Positions 1 through 7,618 of a stretch of 64,000 nt of DNA are shown piece after piece. Source of the stretch: Cytobacillus oceanisediminis (lineage in GTDB: Bacteria; Bacillota; Bacilli; Bacillales; Cytobacillaceae). Below the pieces are notes generated by a model. The model made no database searches and was not told where the DNA came from. It saw nothing but the letters and a program-made list of their open reading frames with translations. Location: assembly GCF_003182355.1 (NCBI RefSeq), contig NZ_QGTW01000020.1:1-64000 (forward strand), given 5' to 3'. The position numbers and the translations under genes were made by a program. Each line of letters begins with the position of its first letter. Position 1 is the first letter of the stretch.

Positions 1-30
1 AAATTTTAGTATAACGGGGTTTTAAGCTAG

Positions 31-86
31 AAAAAACAAAAATCCCCGAATAGATCCACTTTTTTTAAAGTGTCTACTATTCGGGG
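31..86 (-). terminator. Rho-independent terminator of the glycerophosphodiesterase gene
   Basis: Arms 44-53 and 77-86 are perfect inverted repeats (CCCCGAATAG / CTATTCGGGG), with a further CACTTT/AAAGTG pairing inside. On the minus strand the hairpin is followed by a T-rich run (31-43), so it ends the transcript of the gene at 116-916. Confidence 0.85.
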
Positions 87-115
87 TTCAGTTCAGAAGG
101 TCTGCTCCCTTTTTA

Positions 116-916
116 TTACTCAATAAGATCCAAATAGTCAGCAACAATCCCATCCAAAGGATAATGCTTCAATTTTTCAGCTTCTCTTTTCGATCTGACA
201 GTCCAGGATACTGCTTTCATGCCATTTGCATGGATGAGATTAATCACACGCTTATTAACCACTGTCCATTTTGGATTTACATAACTCGCATATTTGGCTA
301 TCTCTTTAATTTCAATCTTGTCAGGTGGATAATTTATTAAGATGCCGACGGGCACTTCCGGTAGCAGTTCATGGAATTTTCTTATTGACTCCGTTTCAAA
401 GGATTGAACAATAATATGATCTTCTCCTATAAGATGGAGCTTCCGTTTTTTTAGTTCCTTTGCTATAAGTTCCTCGATTCCAGGATATAAGGATGGCTTT
501 TTCAATTCAATTAACAGCCCTACACGGTCCGCATATGCATCCAAAACCTCTTCAAACGATGGAATGCAAGCACCGCGGAACTTTTGGGAAAACCAGCTTC
601 CTGCATCCATCTTCCTCAGCTCATCAAAGGTATAATCAGAGACCTTTCCTTTATTGTCGGTCGTACGGTCAACCAGCGTATCGTGAATCACCACAAGTTT
701 TCCATCCTTGCTCAATTGGACATCTATTTCAAGATAATCTGCACCCATTTCAAGTGCACGGTCATAAGAAGGGAATGTATTTTCAGGACAATACCCGGCC
801 GCACCGCGATGGCCAATTTTTTTTATTTTATGTGTAGAGCTGGCAATCTTTTTAATGCCGAAAAATGAGATAACTGTTGCCAAAGCTGTAAAAAAAGCAT
901 TTTTCATTACCTTCAC
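116..916 (-). CDS. Glycerophosphodiester phosphodiesterase (GlpQ/UgpQ family)
   Basis: The protein (about 266 aa) should hydrolyse glycerophosphodiesters to an alcohol and sn-glycerol 3-phosphate. The family signature HRGAAGYCPENT sits at about residues 36-47, with H36 and E45, then EID at 63-65 and a second histidine in VVIHD at about 78, matching the known metal-binding and catalytic set. A hydrophobic segment at residues 7-21 suggests a membrane anchor or uncleaved signal. I chose the GTG at 916 because GAGGAG (925-930) lies 8 nt upstream; ATG codons at 922 and 946 are in frame but 922 is only 2 nt from that site. It is a single-gene unit with its own terminator. The function call is firm, the start is not. 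Confidence 0.88.
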   Translation of the reverse strand: MKVMKNAFFTALATVISFFGIKKIASSTHKIKKIGHRGAAGYCPENTFPSYDRALEMGADYLEIDVQLSKDGKLVVIHDTLVDRTTDNKGKVSDYTFDELRKMDAGSWFSQKFRGACIPSFEEVLDAYADRVGLLIELKKPSLYPGIEELIAKELKKRKLHLIGEDHIIVQSFETESIRKFHELLPEVPVGILINYPPDKIEIKEIAKYASYVNPKWTVVNKRVINLIHANGMKAVSWTVRSKREAEKLKHYPLDGIVADYLDLIE

Positions 917-1171
917 AGTCATTTCTCCTCGCAATTTTTTGCTCATCTTAAAGGATACGAAAACATTTTGTCAAATATTCGTCACTCTAAAATAGATTCT
1001 TTGTGTAATTGAATCAATAGGCCTGATACTTTTTGAGCGGACAGTTATTTGGTAGTAGTTCTATTGATATAAAATAAATAGAATGGCTTATTGATGGTTT
1101 CGGAATATTTTAAATATACTAAATATACAACATGTGAGACGGAAATATTACAAATTGAGAGGAGAGAAGGA

Positions 1172-2416
1172 ATGAAGAAAAAAAGAGTTTTGGGAACAGC
1201 ATTACTCAGTATGACAATGGGATTGTCAATGTTTTCAGCAGGTGCATTCGGTCAGGCCCCGGAGGCAAAGGAGGATTACCGTGTTTGGATTCAGGGCCCT
1301 TCCGATGAAAAAAATAAACTGAAAACCCAATATGAAGCAAGGTGGGACTTTGACGAAAAAGGTTTTACAACCAATGTGAACAGTAAACAATACCAGGCAT
1401 TGCTTAAAAATAAAAATGTAAAAATCCAGCTCGTACAGGAACACACAATCGATGCCAAACCAGGAACCGGGACTGAAGCAGTTCCATCTGATGGCACTCC
1501 TTGGGGAATTGAAGCGATTTATAATGACGGCAGCATCCAAGTCACTTCAGGTGGAAACGGCATAAAAGTGGCTGTCCTTGATACAGGGGTATATACCGGG
1601 CATGCCGATTTGGCAGGAAACGATGAGCAATGCAAGGATTTCACGCAAAGAAAGGACCCGCTTGTAAACGGCTCCTGCAATGATAGGAACGGCCATGGAA
1701 CGCATGTGGCTGGTACGGTGCTCGCTCATGGCGGGGCGAATGGCCAGGGGGTTTATGGCGTTGCACCAGATGCAGACCTTTGGGCATATAAAGTGCTGAA
1801 TGACCGCGGATCAGGATATTCGGATGATATTGCCGGTGCCATCAGGCATGCTGCTGACGAAGCAGAACGGACAGGTTCGAACGTAATCATTTCAATGTCA
1901 CTGGGATCCAGCAGTAAAGATTCCATGATTGCAAGTGCGGTCGATTATGCTTACGGCAAAGGTGCCCTGGTTGTAGCCGCAGCAGGAAACAGCGGTCCTG
2001 GAAGCAATACTATTGGCTATCCGGGAGCACTATCAAATGCGATTGCTGTAGCAGCTCTCGAAGATGTTCAGGAGAACGGTACATACCGTGTGGCGGATTT
2101 CTCTTCACGTGGCAACCCTCTTACTGACGGAGACTATGTCATCCAGGAACGGGACGTGGAAGTCTCTGCTCCGGGACGCGCCATTGAATCAACCTGGTAC
2201 AACGGATCCTACAACACCATTAGCGGAACATCCATGGCCACTCCACACGTCTCGGGGCTTGCTGCAAAAATCTGGTCATCCAATACAAATATGAGCAATA
2301 CCCAGCTGCGTGCAGAACTTCAAAACCGAGCAAAGTTAAACGACATTAAAGGCGGCAGCGGTGCTGCCACAGGCGATGACTATGCATCCGGATTCGGCTT
2401 CCCTAAGGTAAAATAA
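1172..2416 (+). CDS. Secreted subtilisin-like serine protease (peptidase S8)
   Basis: The 414-aa product begins with a Sec signal peptide (MKKKRVLGT, then a hydrophobic stretch ending near AFGQA), followed by a short propeptide and an S8 catalytic domain. The triad is visible: D137 in VAVLDTG, H175 in NGHGTHVAG and S354 in SGTSMATPHVSG, with the oxyanion Asn in AAGNSGPG. It is an extracellular endoprotease by family. The start at 1172 follows a long GAGGAGAGAAGG site; the open frame extends upstream to 1091 without a credible ribosome binding site. The length suits an extracellular alkaline protease with a small C-terminal extension. It stands alone, with a terminator downstream. Confidence 0.93.
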   Translation: MKKKRVLGTALLSMTMGLSMFSAGAFGQAPEAKEDYRVWIQGPSDEKNKLKTQYEARWDFDEKGFTTNVNSKQYQALLKNKNVKIQLVQEHTIDAKPGTGTEAVPSDGTPWGIEAIYNDGSIQVTSGGNGIKVAVLDTGVYTGHADLAGNDEQCKDFTQRKDPLVNGSCNDRNGHGTHVAGTVLAHGGANGQGVYGVAPDADLWAYKVLNDRGSGYSDDIAGAIRHAADEAERTGSNVIISMSLGSSSKDSMIASAVDYAYGKGALVVAAAGNSGPGSNTIGYPGALSNAIAVAALEDVQENGTYRVADFSSRGNPLTDGDYVIQERDVEVSAPGRAIESTWYNGSYNTISGTSMATPHVSGLAAKIWSSNTNMSNTQLRAELQNRAKLNDIKGGSGAATGDDYASGFGFPKVK

Positions 2417-2432
2417 AAAACTTTAGTATTAT

Positions 2433-2466
2433 AGCCGGCTGGCCAAGGGATTGGCCGGCTTTTTCC
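2433..2466 (+). terminator. Terminator of the subtilase gene
   Basis: Bulged hairpin AGCCGG...CCAA / TTGGCCGGCT followed by TTTTTCC. Confidence 0.75.
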
Positions 2467-2502
2467 TCCTTGGAGTGCCCAGAAATCTGTCAAGATGAAA
2501 AC

Positions 2503-2640
2503 TGTATATAAATAACAGCTATACGTAATTAAAAAATTTAATGTGTAAATAAATTGGTCTATAAAAAAATTTATCCGCAAATAAATCAGAGTTATTCGTA
2601 CATAGAACAGAGCAAACCGCAAATAAACGAAAGTTCCGGA
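2503..2640. repeat. Degenerate tandem repeat, 21-nt period, locus A
   Basis: This otherwise gene-free stretch carries units starting with a core like CGCAAATAAA at 2503, 2524, 2544, 2560, 2576, 2597 and 2618. The last three steps and the first are exactly 21 nt; the middle ones are 16-20 nt. The 11 or so bases after each core vary. No SD-plus-ORF or clear palindrome accounts for the pattern. Related arrays with other cores lie at 6865-7010, 16917-16975, 24776-24855 and 29019-29163. Confidence 0.7.
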
Positions 2641-2835
2641 TGGAAACCTGCCACAAAGAATGGCGGAACTGACATTAAAAATATAAGTTTTATTCTCTTT
2701 GAGTAAAAACTCTCATAAAAAATCGAAAAAAGCAGCTTTTGGACCAACGTGTGATGCCTCTCACTTCGAAATGCCTCTTGAGTTTCTATAATGAGAATAA
2801 ATCCTCATTAATAATCCAAATGGAGGTATCAGAAA

Positions 2836-3147
2836 ATGAGCTCTCAGCTTAAAGATAAGGTTTTCGAAGCATTAGAAGAGGTTATCGACCCTGAGCTTGG
2901 AATAGATATTGTTAACCTGGGCTTGATCTATGAAGTAACCATCGAGGAAGATAAAGCGCATATTGTTATGACCATGACTTCAATGGGCTGTCCGCTGGCC
3001 GGGCACATCATGGCAGGGGTGAAAGCAAGTATCCTGGAAAATGTAGAAGAATTCAAGACTGTTAATGTAGATATTGTTTGGAGTCCGCCTTGGACGAAAG
3101 AAAGAATGTCCCGGTATGCACAGCTTGCTTTAGGAGTTCATAGTTAA
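2836..3147 (+). CDS. yitW: MIP18/DUF59-family metal-sulfur cluster biosynthesis protein (YitW/SufT-like)
   Basis: This 103-aa protein is a single FeS-assembly-P (DUF59) domain, the family of SufT, PaaD and MIP18 that helps deliver iron-sulfur clusters to apoproteins. Family marks are DPELGIDIVNLGLIY at residues 18-32 and the conserved cysteine C52 in TSMGCPL. Length equals that of B. subtilis YitW. ATG at 2836 has GGAGGT 9-10 nt upstream. The gene is monocistronic with its own terminator. The precise client proteins cannot be read from the sequence. Confidence 0.85.
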   Translation: MSSQLKDKVFEALEEVIDPELGIDIVNLGLIYEVTIEEDKAHIVMTMTSMGCPLAGHIMAGVKASILENVEEFKTVNVDIVWSPPWTKERMSRYAQLALGVHS

Positions 3148-3157
3148 TGAACCAAAT

Positions 3158-3189
3158 GGGAAGAAGGGAGATCCTTTCTTCCTTTTTTT
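3158..3189 (+). terminator. Terminator after the yitW-like gene
   Basis: GGGAAGAAGGG / CCTTTCTTCC hairpin followed by a run of seven T. Confidence 0.75.
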
Positions 3190-3280
3190 ATTTAATCGGG
3201 ACAAAAACCCATTCCTATTTTTAAAAAATGAATATGATTTAGTGGGTATTTCTATTAGAAATTAAATGAGGAGGATTAAA

Positions 3281-3523
3281 ATGAATAATATGCCACAAGA
3301 AATTTATTATACGGACCAAAGGATTAGGCCGTTTGGGTTTGGAAGGCCAGGATTTGGATTTGGCAGACCAGGGTTTGGGTTTGGCTTTGGCTTTCCTTTC
3401 TTTGGAGGCTTTTTAGGAGGATTGGCCCTGGGTGCGTTAGCAAGACCGCCTTATTATTATCCACCATATCCGTATTACTATCCACCATATCCATATTATC
3501 CTTATGGAGGATATTACTATTAA
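3281..3523 (+). CDS. Small Gly/Phe/Pro/Tyr-rich protein, possibly spore coat related
   Basis: An 80-aa protein with an N-terminal MNNMPQEIYYTDQR segment, then repeats of FGRPGFGFG, a glycine/phenylalanine-rich middle and a C-terminal tail of PPYPYYY repeats. Such low-complexity aromatic-rich peptides are common among Bacillus spore coat and surface proteins, but no named family is certain. GAGGAGG at 3268-3274 sits 6 nt before this ATG; an in-frame ATG at 3266 lies inside the ribosome binding site and is not the start. A strong terminator follows. Confidence 0.75.
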   Translation: MNNMPQEIYYTDQRIRPFGFGRPGFGFGRPGFGFGFGFPFFGGFLGGLALGALARPPYYYPPYPYYYPPYPYYPYGGYYY

Positions 3524-3531
3524 AATGTAAC

Positions 3532-3567
3532 AAAGCTTTGTCCCCTATGAGGGACAAAGCTTTTTAT
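3532..3567 (+). terminator. Terminator after the Gly/Tyr-rich gene
   Basis: Perfect stem AAAGCTTTGTCCC / GGGACAAAGCTTT followed by TTTT. It lies between two convergent genes but the T run favours the plus strand. Confidence 0.85.
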
Positions 3568-3578
3568 ATAAAGAGAAT

Positions 3579-3881
3579 TCATTCCCATTCCTCATACAGG
3601 ATAATTCCTCCGGTCAAGTCCAGTGTATTTCTTTCCCCTTTGTAAAAAAGCTTTCCTTCTTCTTTTACAACCAGATTTTCATAGGTAAATACGCTTTTTC
3701 CAGAAGGAAGCTGAATGACGATTTTTTGTCCAAGATCTTTCTTTGGCGCTTCAATTGTTATAAGGCTTTGAGAATAAAAATAAAGAGCTGTAAAGAGTGC
3801 GATTAAACTGCCCAATAGGATAATTGACACAAGTATAAATTTGCTTCTTGGCTTTTCCAAGTGTAGTTCAGTCCTTGTCAT
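3579..3881 (-). CDS. Hypothetical membrane-anchored protein
   Basis: A 100-aa protein with a short basic N-terminus, one transmembrane segment at about residues 15-36 (FILVSIILLGSLIALFTALYF) and a C-terminal domain of about 60 residues, probably outside the cell by the positive-inside rule. I do not recognise the family. The ATG at 3881 follows GGAGGGATAGGG. It converges with the Gly/Tyr-rich gene. Confidence 0.65.
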   Translation of the reverse strand: MTRTELHLEKPRSKFILVSIILLGSLIALFTALYFYSQSLITIEAPKKDLGQKIVIQLPSGKSVFTYENLVVKEEGKLFYKGERNTLDLTGGIILYEEWE

Positions 3882-4247
3882 ATTCCCTATCCCTCCACTA
3901 ACTAAGTATATTTCTCTATTCCACCATTTCTCGGCACTTAATCCTAAAAAATGGTTTTTTCTCCCTGAATAAGGTATGCAAAAGGAGGCTTTAAAATGAC
4001 AAAAATGGGCTGAAAGATAGACAAGCTATTTAATTTAATACACAAATTTAGAGCTCTGCTAGAAACTTGTCTTAATTTAAAGAATTATTTCCGAGAAAAC
4101 GAAACATTTTAAAGTTTTCGGCCGTATATAAATTATCCTAGTAATGGGATTATCAGGAAGGGAGGAAAGGGTTTAACTTTTTTAAAGGCGATGCAGGGAA
4201 AGAGTGCGATTTGCTTTCAAAAAACATATTGATAAGGATGCTTGCCT
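3882..4247 (+). other. Intergenic region with SigW-type promoter and a 5-codon ORF
   Basis: No full gene here. It holds a perfect-looking AAAGGAGG site (3981-3988) before ATG ACA AAA ATG GGC TGA (3996-4013), which would encode only five residues, and further on the SigW-type promoter of the NfeD-flotillin pair. Confidence 0.6.
4100..4126 (+). promoter_or_regulatory. Candidate SigW (ECF-type) promoter for nfeD-floT
   Basis: CGAAAC at 4100-4105 and CGTA at 4123-4126 are separated by 17 nt. The SigW consensus is TGAAAC, 16-17 nt, CGTA, and the B. subtilis yuaF-yuaG operon is a known SigW target. The match in both sequence and position makes this a good call. Confidence 0.75.
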
Positions 4248-4772
4248 ATGGAATTATTCGGATTGCCTATTCAAACAATTTATCTCTACACACTTATTTT
4301 TTCAGGAATTTTAATTATTTTGTACATTTTTTTTGGCGATATGGCTGAGGGGCTTGGTGAGGCAGCAAGCTTTTTAAATCCGGTGCTGCTTCTTGCTTTT
4401 ATCACATTTACTTCAGCTGCAGGGTATATTTTGGAATTGCTGACTTCACTTAATAGCCTCGTTAATCTTTTAATAGGAGCCGCGATTGCTTTGATTTTGG
4501 ACACACTGCTGAATGTTTTTGTCCTGGTTCCTTTGTCTTCTGCTGAGGAATCCCTTGTCTATACAGAGGAGTCGTTAAGGGGAAGGGTTGGGACTGTTTT
4601 AATTCCTATACCTAAAGACGGTTACGGCGAGGTTATGATTGAGAATATTAGCGGAAGGATATCAAAGCCGGCTGAAAGCTATGAAAATACTTTTATTGCA
4701 GAAGGAAAAAAAGTCCTGATTGTCGATGTGGATAATGGAGTCATTCAAGTTATGGAACATGAACAAATATAG
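4248..4772 (+). CDS. yuaF: NfeD-like membrane protein (YuaF-like), flotillin partner
   Basis: The 174-aa product has an N-terminal transmembrane segment, two more hydrophobic stretches (about residues 35-55 and 65-95) and a C-terminal soluble OB-fold-like domain starting near GRVGTVLIPIPKDGYGEVMIE. That is the plan of short NfeD proteins that accompany flotillins and are thought to organise membrane domains. The flotillin gene follows after 15 nt. I chose ATG 4248, which has AAGG 10 nt upstream; TTG at 4242 is in frame as well. A SigW-type promoter lies about 120 nt upstream, implying induction by envelope stress. Confidence 0.83.
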   Translation: MELFGLPIQTIYLYTLIFSGILIILYIFFGDMAEGLGEAASFLNPVLLLAFITFTSAAGYILELLTSLNSLVNLLIGAAIALILDTLLNVFVLVPLSSAEESLVYTEESLRGRVGTVLIPIPKDGYGEVMIENISGRISKPAESYENTFIAEGKKVLIVDVDNGVIQVMEHEQI

Positions 4773-4787
4773 ATAGGGGGAAACAGA

Positions 4788-6344
4788 ATGCTAATGGTGT
4801 GGATCGTCGCCGGTATTGCCGCTTTTTTATTGATAGCATTATTGGGCGTATTTATTACAAAATACCGGACAGCAGGGCCGGATGAAGCTTTAATCGTAAC
4901 TGGGAGCTACTTGGGCAGCAAGAATGTCCATATTGATGAATCAGGAAACAAAATAAAAATAATCAGAGGAGGAGGAGCCTTTGTCCTGCCTGTATTCCAG
5001 CAGGCAGAACCATTGAGTCTGCTATCAAGCAAACTGGAGGTAACTACTCCGGAGGTATATACCGAGCAGGGAGTTCCAGTCATGGCAGACGGAACGGCAA
5101 TTATTAAAATAGGCGGAAGCATCGGAGAAATTGCTACTGCAGCCGAACAATTCCTCGGCAAGTCAAAAGAAGACCGCGAGAATGAAGCAAAGGAAGTTCT
5201 CGAAGGACATTTAAGATCCATTCTTGGTTCAATGACGGTTGAAGAAATATACAAAAATCGCGATAAATTTTCTCAGGAGGTCCAGAGGGTTGCTTCTCAG
5301 GATTTGGCCAAAATGGGTCTGATTATAGTTTCTTTTACCATTAAGGATGTCCGCGATAAAAATGGCTACCTGGATTCACTGGGAAGGCCAAGAATTGCCC
5401 AGGTTAAAAGGGATGCTGATATTGCAACTGCAGAAGCCGAAAAAGAAACCCGGATTAAGCGGGCTGAAGCGGATAAGGATGCCAAAAAGGCCGAGCTTGA
5501 AAGAGCAACTGAAATAGCGGAAGCAGAGAAAGAAAATCAAATGAAAATGGCTGACTACAGAAGGGACCAGGACATCGCCAAGGCCCGTGCCGACCAGGCG
5601 TATGATCTGGAGACAGCCCGTGCCAAGCAGGAAGTAACCGAGCATGAAATGCAAATCCGCATCATTGAGCGTCAAAAGCAAATCGAGCTCGAAGAAAAAG
5701 AAATATTAAGAAGAGAACGACAGTATGATTCCGAAGTGAAGAAAAAGGCTGATGCAGACCGGTACGCAGTTGAACAGGCGGCCGAGGCAGAAAAGAAAAA
5801 GCAAATCGCAGAGGCAGATGCCAACCAATATCGAATCGAGTCCCAAGCCCGTGCGGAAGCTGAGCGTGTAAGGGCAGATGGTTTGGCAAAGGCAGATTCC
5901 CAGCGCGCACAAGGTGAAACTGATGCAGAAATCATTCGCCTCAAAGGTTTTGCGGAAGCAGAAGCCAAAAGAAAAATTGCTGAAGCCTTTGAACAGTATG
6001 GCCAGGCAGCTATTATGGATATGGTCATCAAAATGCTTCCTGAATATGCGAAACAGCTGGCAAGCCCATTATCAAATATAGATAAAATCACAGTCGTCGA
6101 TACGGGCAGTGACGGAAAAAATGGCGGTGCCAATAAGGTAACCGGCTATGCCACCAATTTGATGTCCACCATGCAGGAAAGCTTGAAAGCTTCATCTGGA
6201 ATTGATGTGAAGGAACTCCTGCAGAATTTTTCAGGCAAAGGGAACGTCCGCCAAAGCCTGGATCAGCTCACAGAGGAATTAAAAGATAATAATCAAGGGT
6301 CAGCCCAAGAAGCGACAGAAACTAAAACAGTTAAAGAAAAATAA
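4788..6344 (+). CDS. floT: Flotillin-like protein FloT (YuaG)
   Basis: The 518-aa protein starts with one hydrophobic segment (IVAGIAAFLLIALLGVFI), followed by an SPFH/band 7 domain to about residue 230, then a long coiled coil to about residue 400 rich in EA, AEAE and RAE repeats, and a C-terminal oligomerisation region. This is the flotillin plan; B. subtilis FloT is about the same length. It scaffolds membrane microdomains on the cytoplasmic face. GGGGG-type ribosome binding site 7 nt before ATG 4788; cotranscribed with the NfeD partner. The reverse-strand reading of the coiled coil is open for 150 codons but is only a codon-bias shadow. Confidence 0.93.
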   Translation: MLMVWIVAGIAAFLLIALLGVFITKYRTAGPDEALIVTGSYLGSKNVHIDESGNKIKIIRGGGAFVLPVFQQAEPLSLLSSKLEVTTPEVYTEQGVPVMADGTAIIKIGGSIGEIATAAEQFLGKSKEDRENEAKEVLEGHLRSILGSMTVEEIYKNRDKFSQEVQRVASQDLAKMGLIIVSFTIKDVRDKNGYLDSLGRPRIAQVKRDADIATAEAEKETRIKRAEADKDAKKAELERATEIAEAEKENQMKMADYRRDQDIAKARADQAYDLETARAKQEVTEHEMQIRIIERQKQIELEEKEILRRERQYDSEVKKKADADRYAVEQAAEAEKKKQIAEADANQYRIESQARAEAERVRADGLAKADSQRAQGETDAEIIRLKGFAEAEAKRKIAEAFEQYGQAAIMDMVIKMLPEYAKQLASPLSNIDKITVVDTGSDGKNGGANKVTGYATNLMSTMQESLKASSGIDVKELLQNFSGKGNVRQSLDQLTEELKDNNQGSAQEATETKTVKEK

Positions 6345-6400
6345 TGAGTATGCCTATTTTTTTCTAAATAAATAGGGTGAAAATGCTGTTATATCAAGAA

Positions 6401-6438
6401 AAACAAGAAGCCTTCTCCAGGGAGGCTTCTTGTTTTTC
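6401..6438 (+). terminator. Terminator after floT
   Basis: ACAAGAAGCCT / AGGCTTCTTGT stem followed by TTTT. Confidence 0.85.
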
Positions 6439-6521
6439 GGGTAAAACTGTGTATTCGTCTATCGCACAAATTGGGTGAATTGAATAGGATATATTGAATC
6501 AAATAAAGGAGGTAATTGAAT

Positions 6522-6629
6522 ATGTCAGACGGATGCGGATACGGCGGAGGTTTCGCCCTTCTAGTTGTATTGTTTATTTTATTAATCATCATCGGTGCTT
6601 CTTGGGGTTACGGTGGCTACGGATACTAA
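6522..6629 (+). CDS. YjcZ-family sporulation peptide, copy 1
   Basis: A 35-aa peptide: MSDGCGYGGGFALLVV, then a hydrophobic helix (LFILLIIIGASWG) and a GYGGYGY tail. This is the YjcZ family of tiny spore-associated membrane peptides. GGAGGT lies 8 nt upstream of ATG 6522. A second, similar gene follows at 6675, so this is a tandem duplication. Function is unknown beyond the spore association known for the family. Confidence 0.85.
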   Translation: MSDGCGYGGGFALLVVLFILLIIIGASWGYGGYGY

Positions 6630-6674
6630 AGAATAACAGCATGAAGTTTTCCCGGTAAAGGAGGGGATTCTATA

Positions 6675-6797
6675 ATGTACGGCTACGGATATGGCGGCTA
6701 TGGCTATGGCGGAGCTGGATATGGCGGCGGTTTTGCATTAATCGTTGTTCTATTCATTTTGCTTATTATCGTAGGTGCTGCTTGCTTTAAGTGGTAA
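6675..6797 (+). CDS. YjcZ-family sporulation peptide, copy 2
   Basis: A 40-aa peptide with a longer Gly/Tyr N-terminus (MYGYGYGGYGYGGAGYGGG) and the same hydrophobic core as copy 1 (FALIVVLFILLIIVGAA), ending CFKW. AAAGGAGGGG is 6-7 nt upstream. Its core differs from copy 1 by only a few conservative changes, which indicates duplication followed by divergence of the ends. Confidence 0.85.
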   Translation: MYGYGYGGYGYGGAGYGGGFALIVVLFILLIIVGAACFKW

Positions 6798-6803
6798 TAG
6801 AGT

Positions 6804-6841
6804 AAAAGAAAAGCAGGGGAAGTCCTGCTTTTCTTTTTATT
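6804..6841 (+). terminator. Terminator after the YjcZ pair
   Basis: AAAAGAAAAGCAGG / CCTGCTTTTCTTTT stem, T-rich 3' side. Confidence 0.85.
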
Positions 6842-6864
6842 TAGGGATACATATTTGGGGGCTG

Positions 6865-7010
6865 GCGCATGAAAGGAGCAAGCCTTTGGGGAACGGAGCG
6901 GTTTGCGGGTAAATGTATATATGAACCTGCGCACAAAATGGGGAGACCCGCGCGCATAAGAGAAACTTCCGCGCCGAAAGACGGGAAATCGCGCGTAAAA
7001 GTACCTCTAA
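6865..7010. repeat. Degenerate tandem repeat, ~21-nt period, locus B
   Basis: GC-rich cores of the form GCGCNYAAA recur at 6865, 6905, 6929, 6952, 6971 and 6991, spaced 19-24 nt (with one unit near 6887 in which the core is worn). The GCGC-rich composition contrasts with the AT-rich flanks. No gene signals fit the stretch. Confidence 0.65.
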
Positions 7011-7099
7011 AAAACTCTTCCCAACTTCTCATCTGTGTTTCCAATCACTCCAATTGGGGAAATGAATAACAACAAATTCTAAATGGGAGGTTGGCTGAA

Positions 7100-7300
7100 G
7101 TGGCTGAATTTAAAACACAGGATAGGGAAAATACGATGAGGGAGATTTATTCGATATTGGAAGGCGGACTCCAGCGGGAGATGCATCAAAAGGAGTATAA
7201 GCTTGTCTCCGAATGGGTGAGCGGTTTCAATCAGGAAGACCGGGCAACGATCTTAAATATGCTTAAAGAACTGACCAACAAGCATATTCGTATTGATTAA
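7100..7300 (+). CDS. Hypothetical small soluble protein
   Basis: A 66-aa protein (MAEFKTQDRENTMREI..., ending TNKHIRID), highly charged and probably all-helical. I do not recognise the family. The GTG at 7100 is preferred because GGGAGG ends 9 nt upstream; TTG 7091 directly abuts that site. It lies between a repeat array and the ABC-F leader and has no obvious partner. Confidence 0.6.
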   Translation: MAEFKTQDRENTMREIYSILEGGLQREMHQKEYKLVSEWVSGFNQEDRATILNMLKELTNKHIRID

Positions 7301-7350
7301 TCAAAGCTGGCAGCTGGAGGGTCACAAAGGCCCAATCTGCAAAAAGTCTA

Positions 7351-7380
7351 TTGACAAAAATAGCCACCGGATTCTATACT
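7351..7380 (+). promoter_or_regulatory. SigA promoter of the ABC-F leader
   Basis: TTGACA (7351-7356), 18 nt, TATACT (7375-7380). Transcription should start near 7387, giving a leader of about 260 nt before the ABC-F start codon. Confidence 0.8.
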
Positions 7381-7415
7381 ACAATCAAATAAGTTTGAAA
7401 GGGTGATTTAGGGGC

Positions 7416-7427
7416 ATGAAGTTCTAA
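7416..7427 (+). CDS. Leader peptide MKF (uORF)
   Basis: Three codons and a stop, with a ribosome binding site at good spacing, placed about 30 nt after the predicted transcription start of the ABC-F leader. Very short uORFs are known sensors in antibiotic-responsive attenuators. The coding call rests on position and context only. Confidence 0.5.
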   Translation: MKF

Positions 7428-7618
7428 TCTTATTTTTTCTGGTATCTTTTTATATTTTAAAAAGCTTTACCCGGAGAACATAGGATTAGTGTGCCCTATT
7501 TTAATCACCCCTTTTATCGGTATCTATAAAGGATAGCCATTTATGGTTATTGGCGGATTAATGTTTATTTAGGTGCGTTTTTTTATGTTTTGCACCATTC
7601 TAAAGATGGGTGCACGAT

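Noticed and set aside
5672..6133. A 153-codon minus-strand ORF opposite the flotillin gene, with other long antisense frames nearby
   Set aside because: It mirrors the coiled-coil codon pattern (GAA, GCA) of floT, has no ribosome binding site and reads as Ser/Ala/Phe-rich low complexity.
6869..7069. A 66-codon ORF through repeat locus B
   Set aside because: The ATG has no adequate ribosome site at proper spacing and the peptide is only the 7-residue-periodic translation of the 21-nt repeat.
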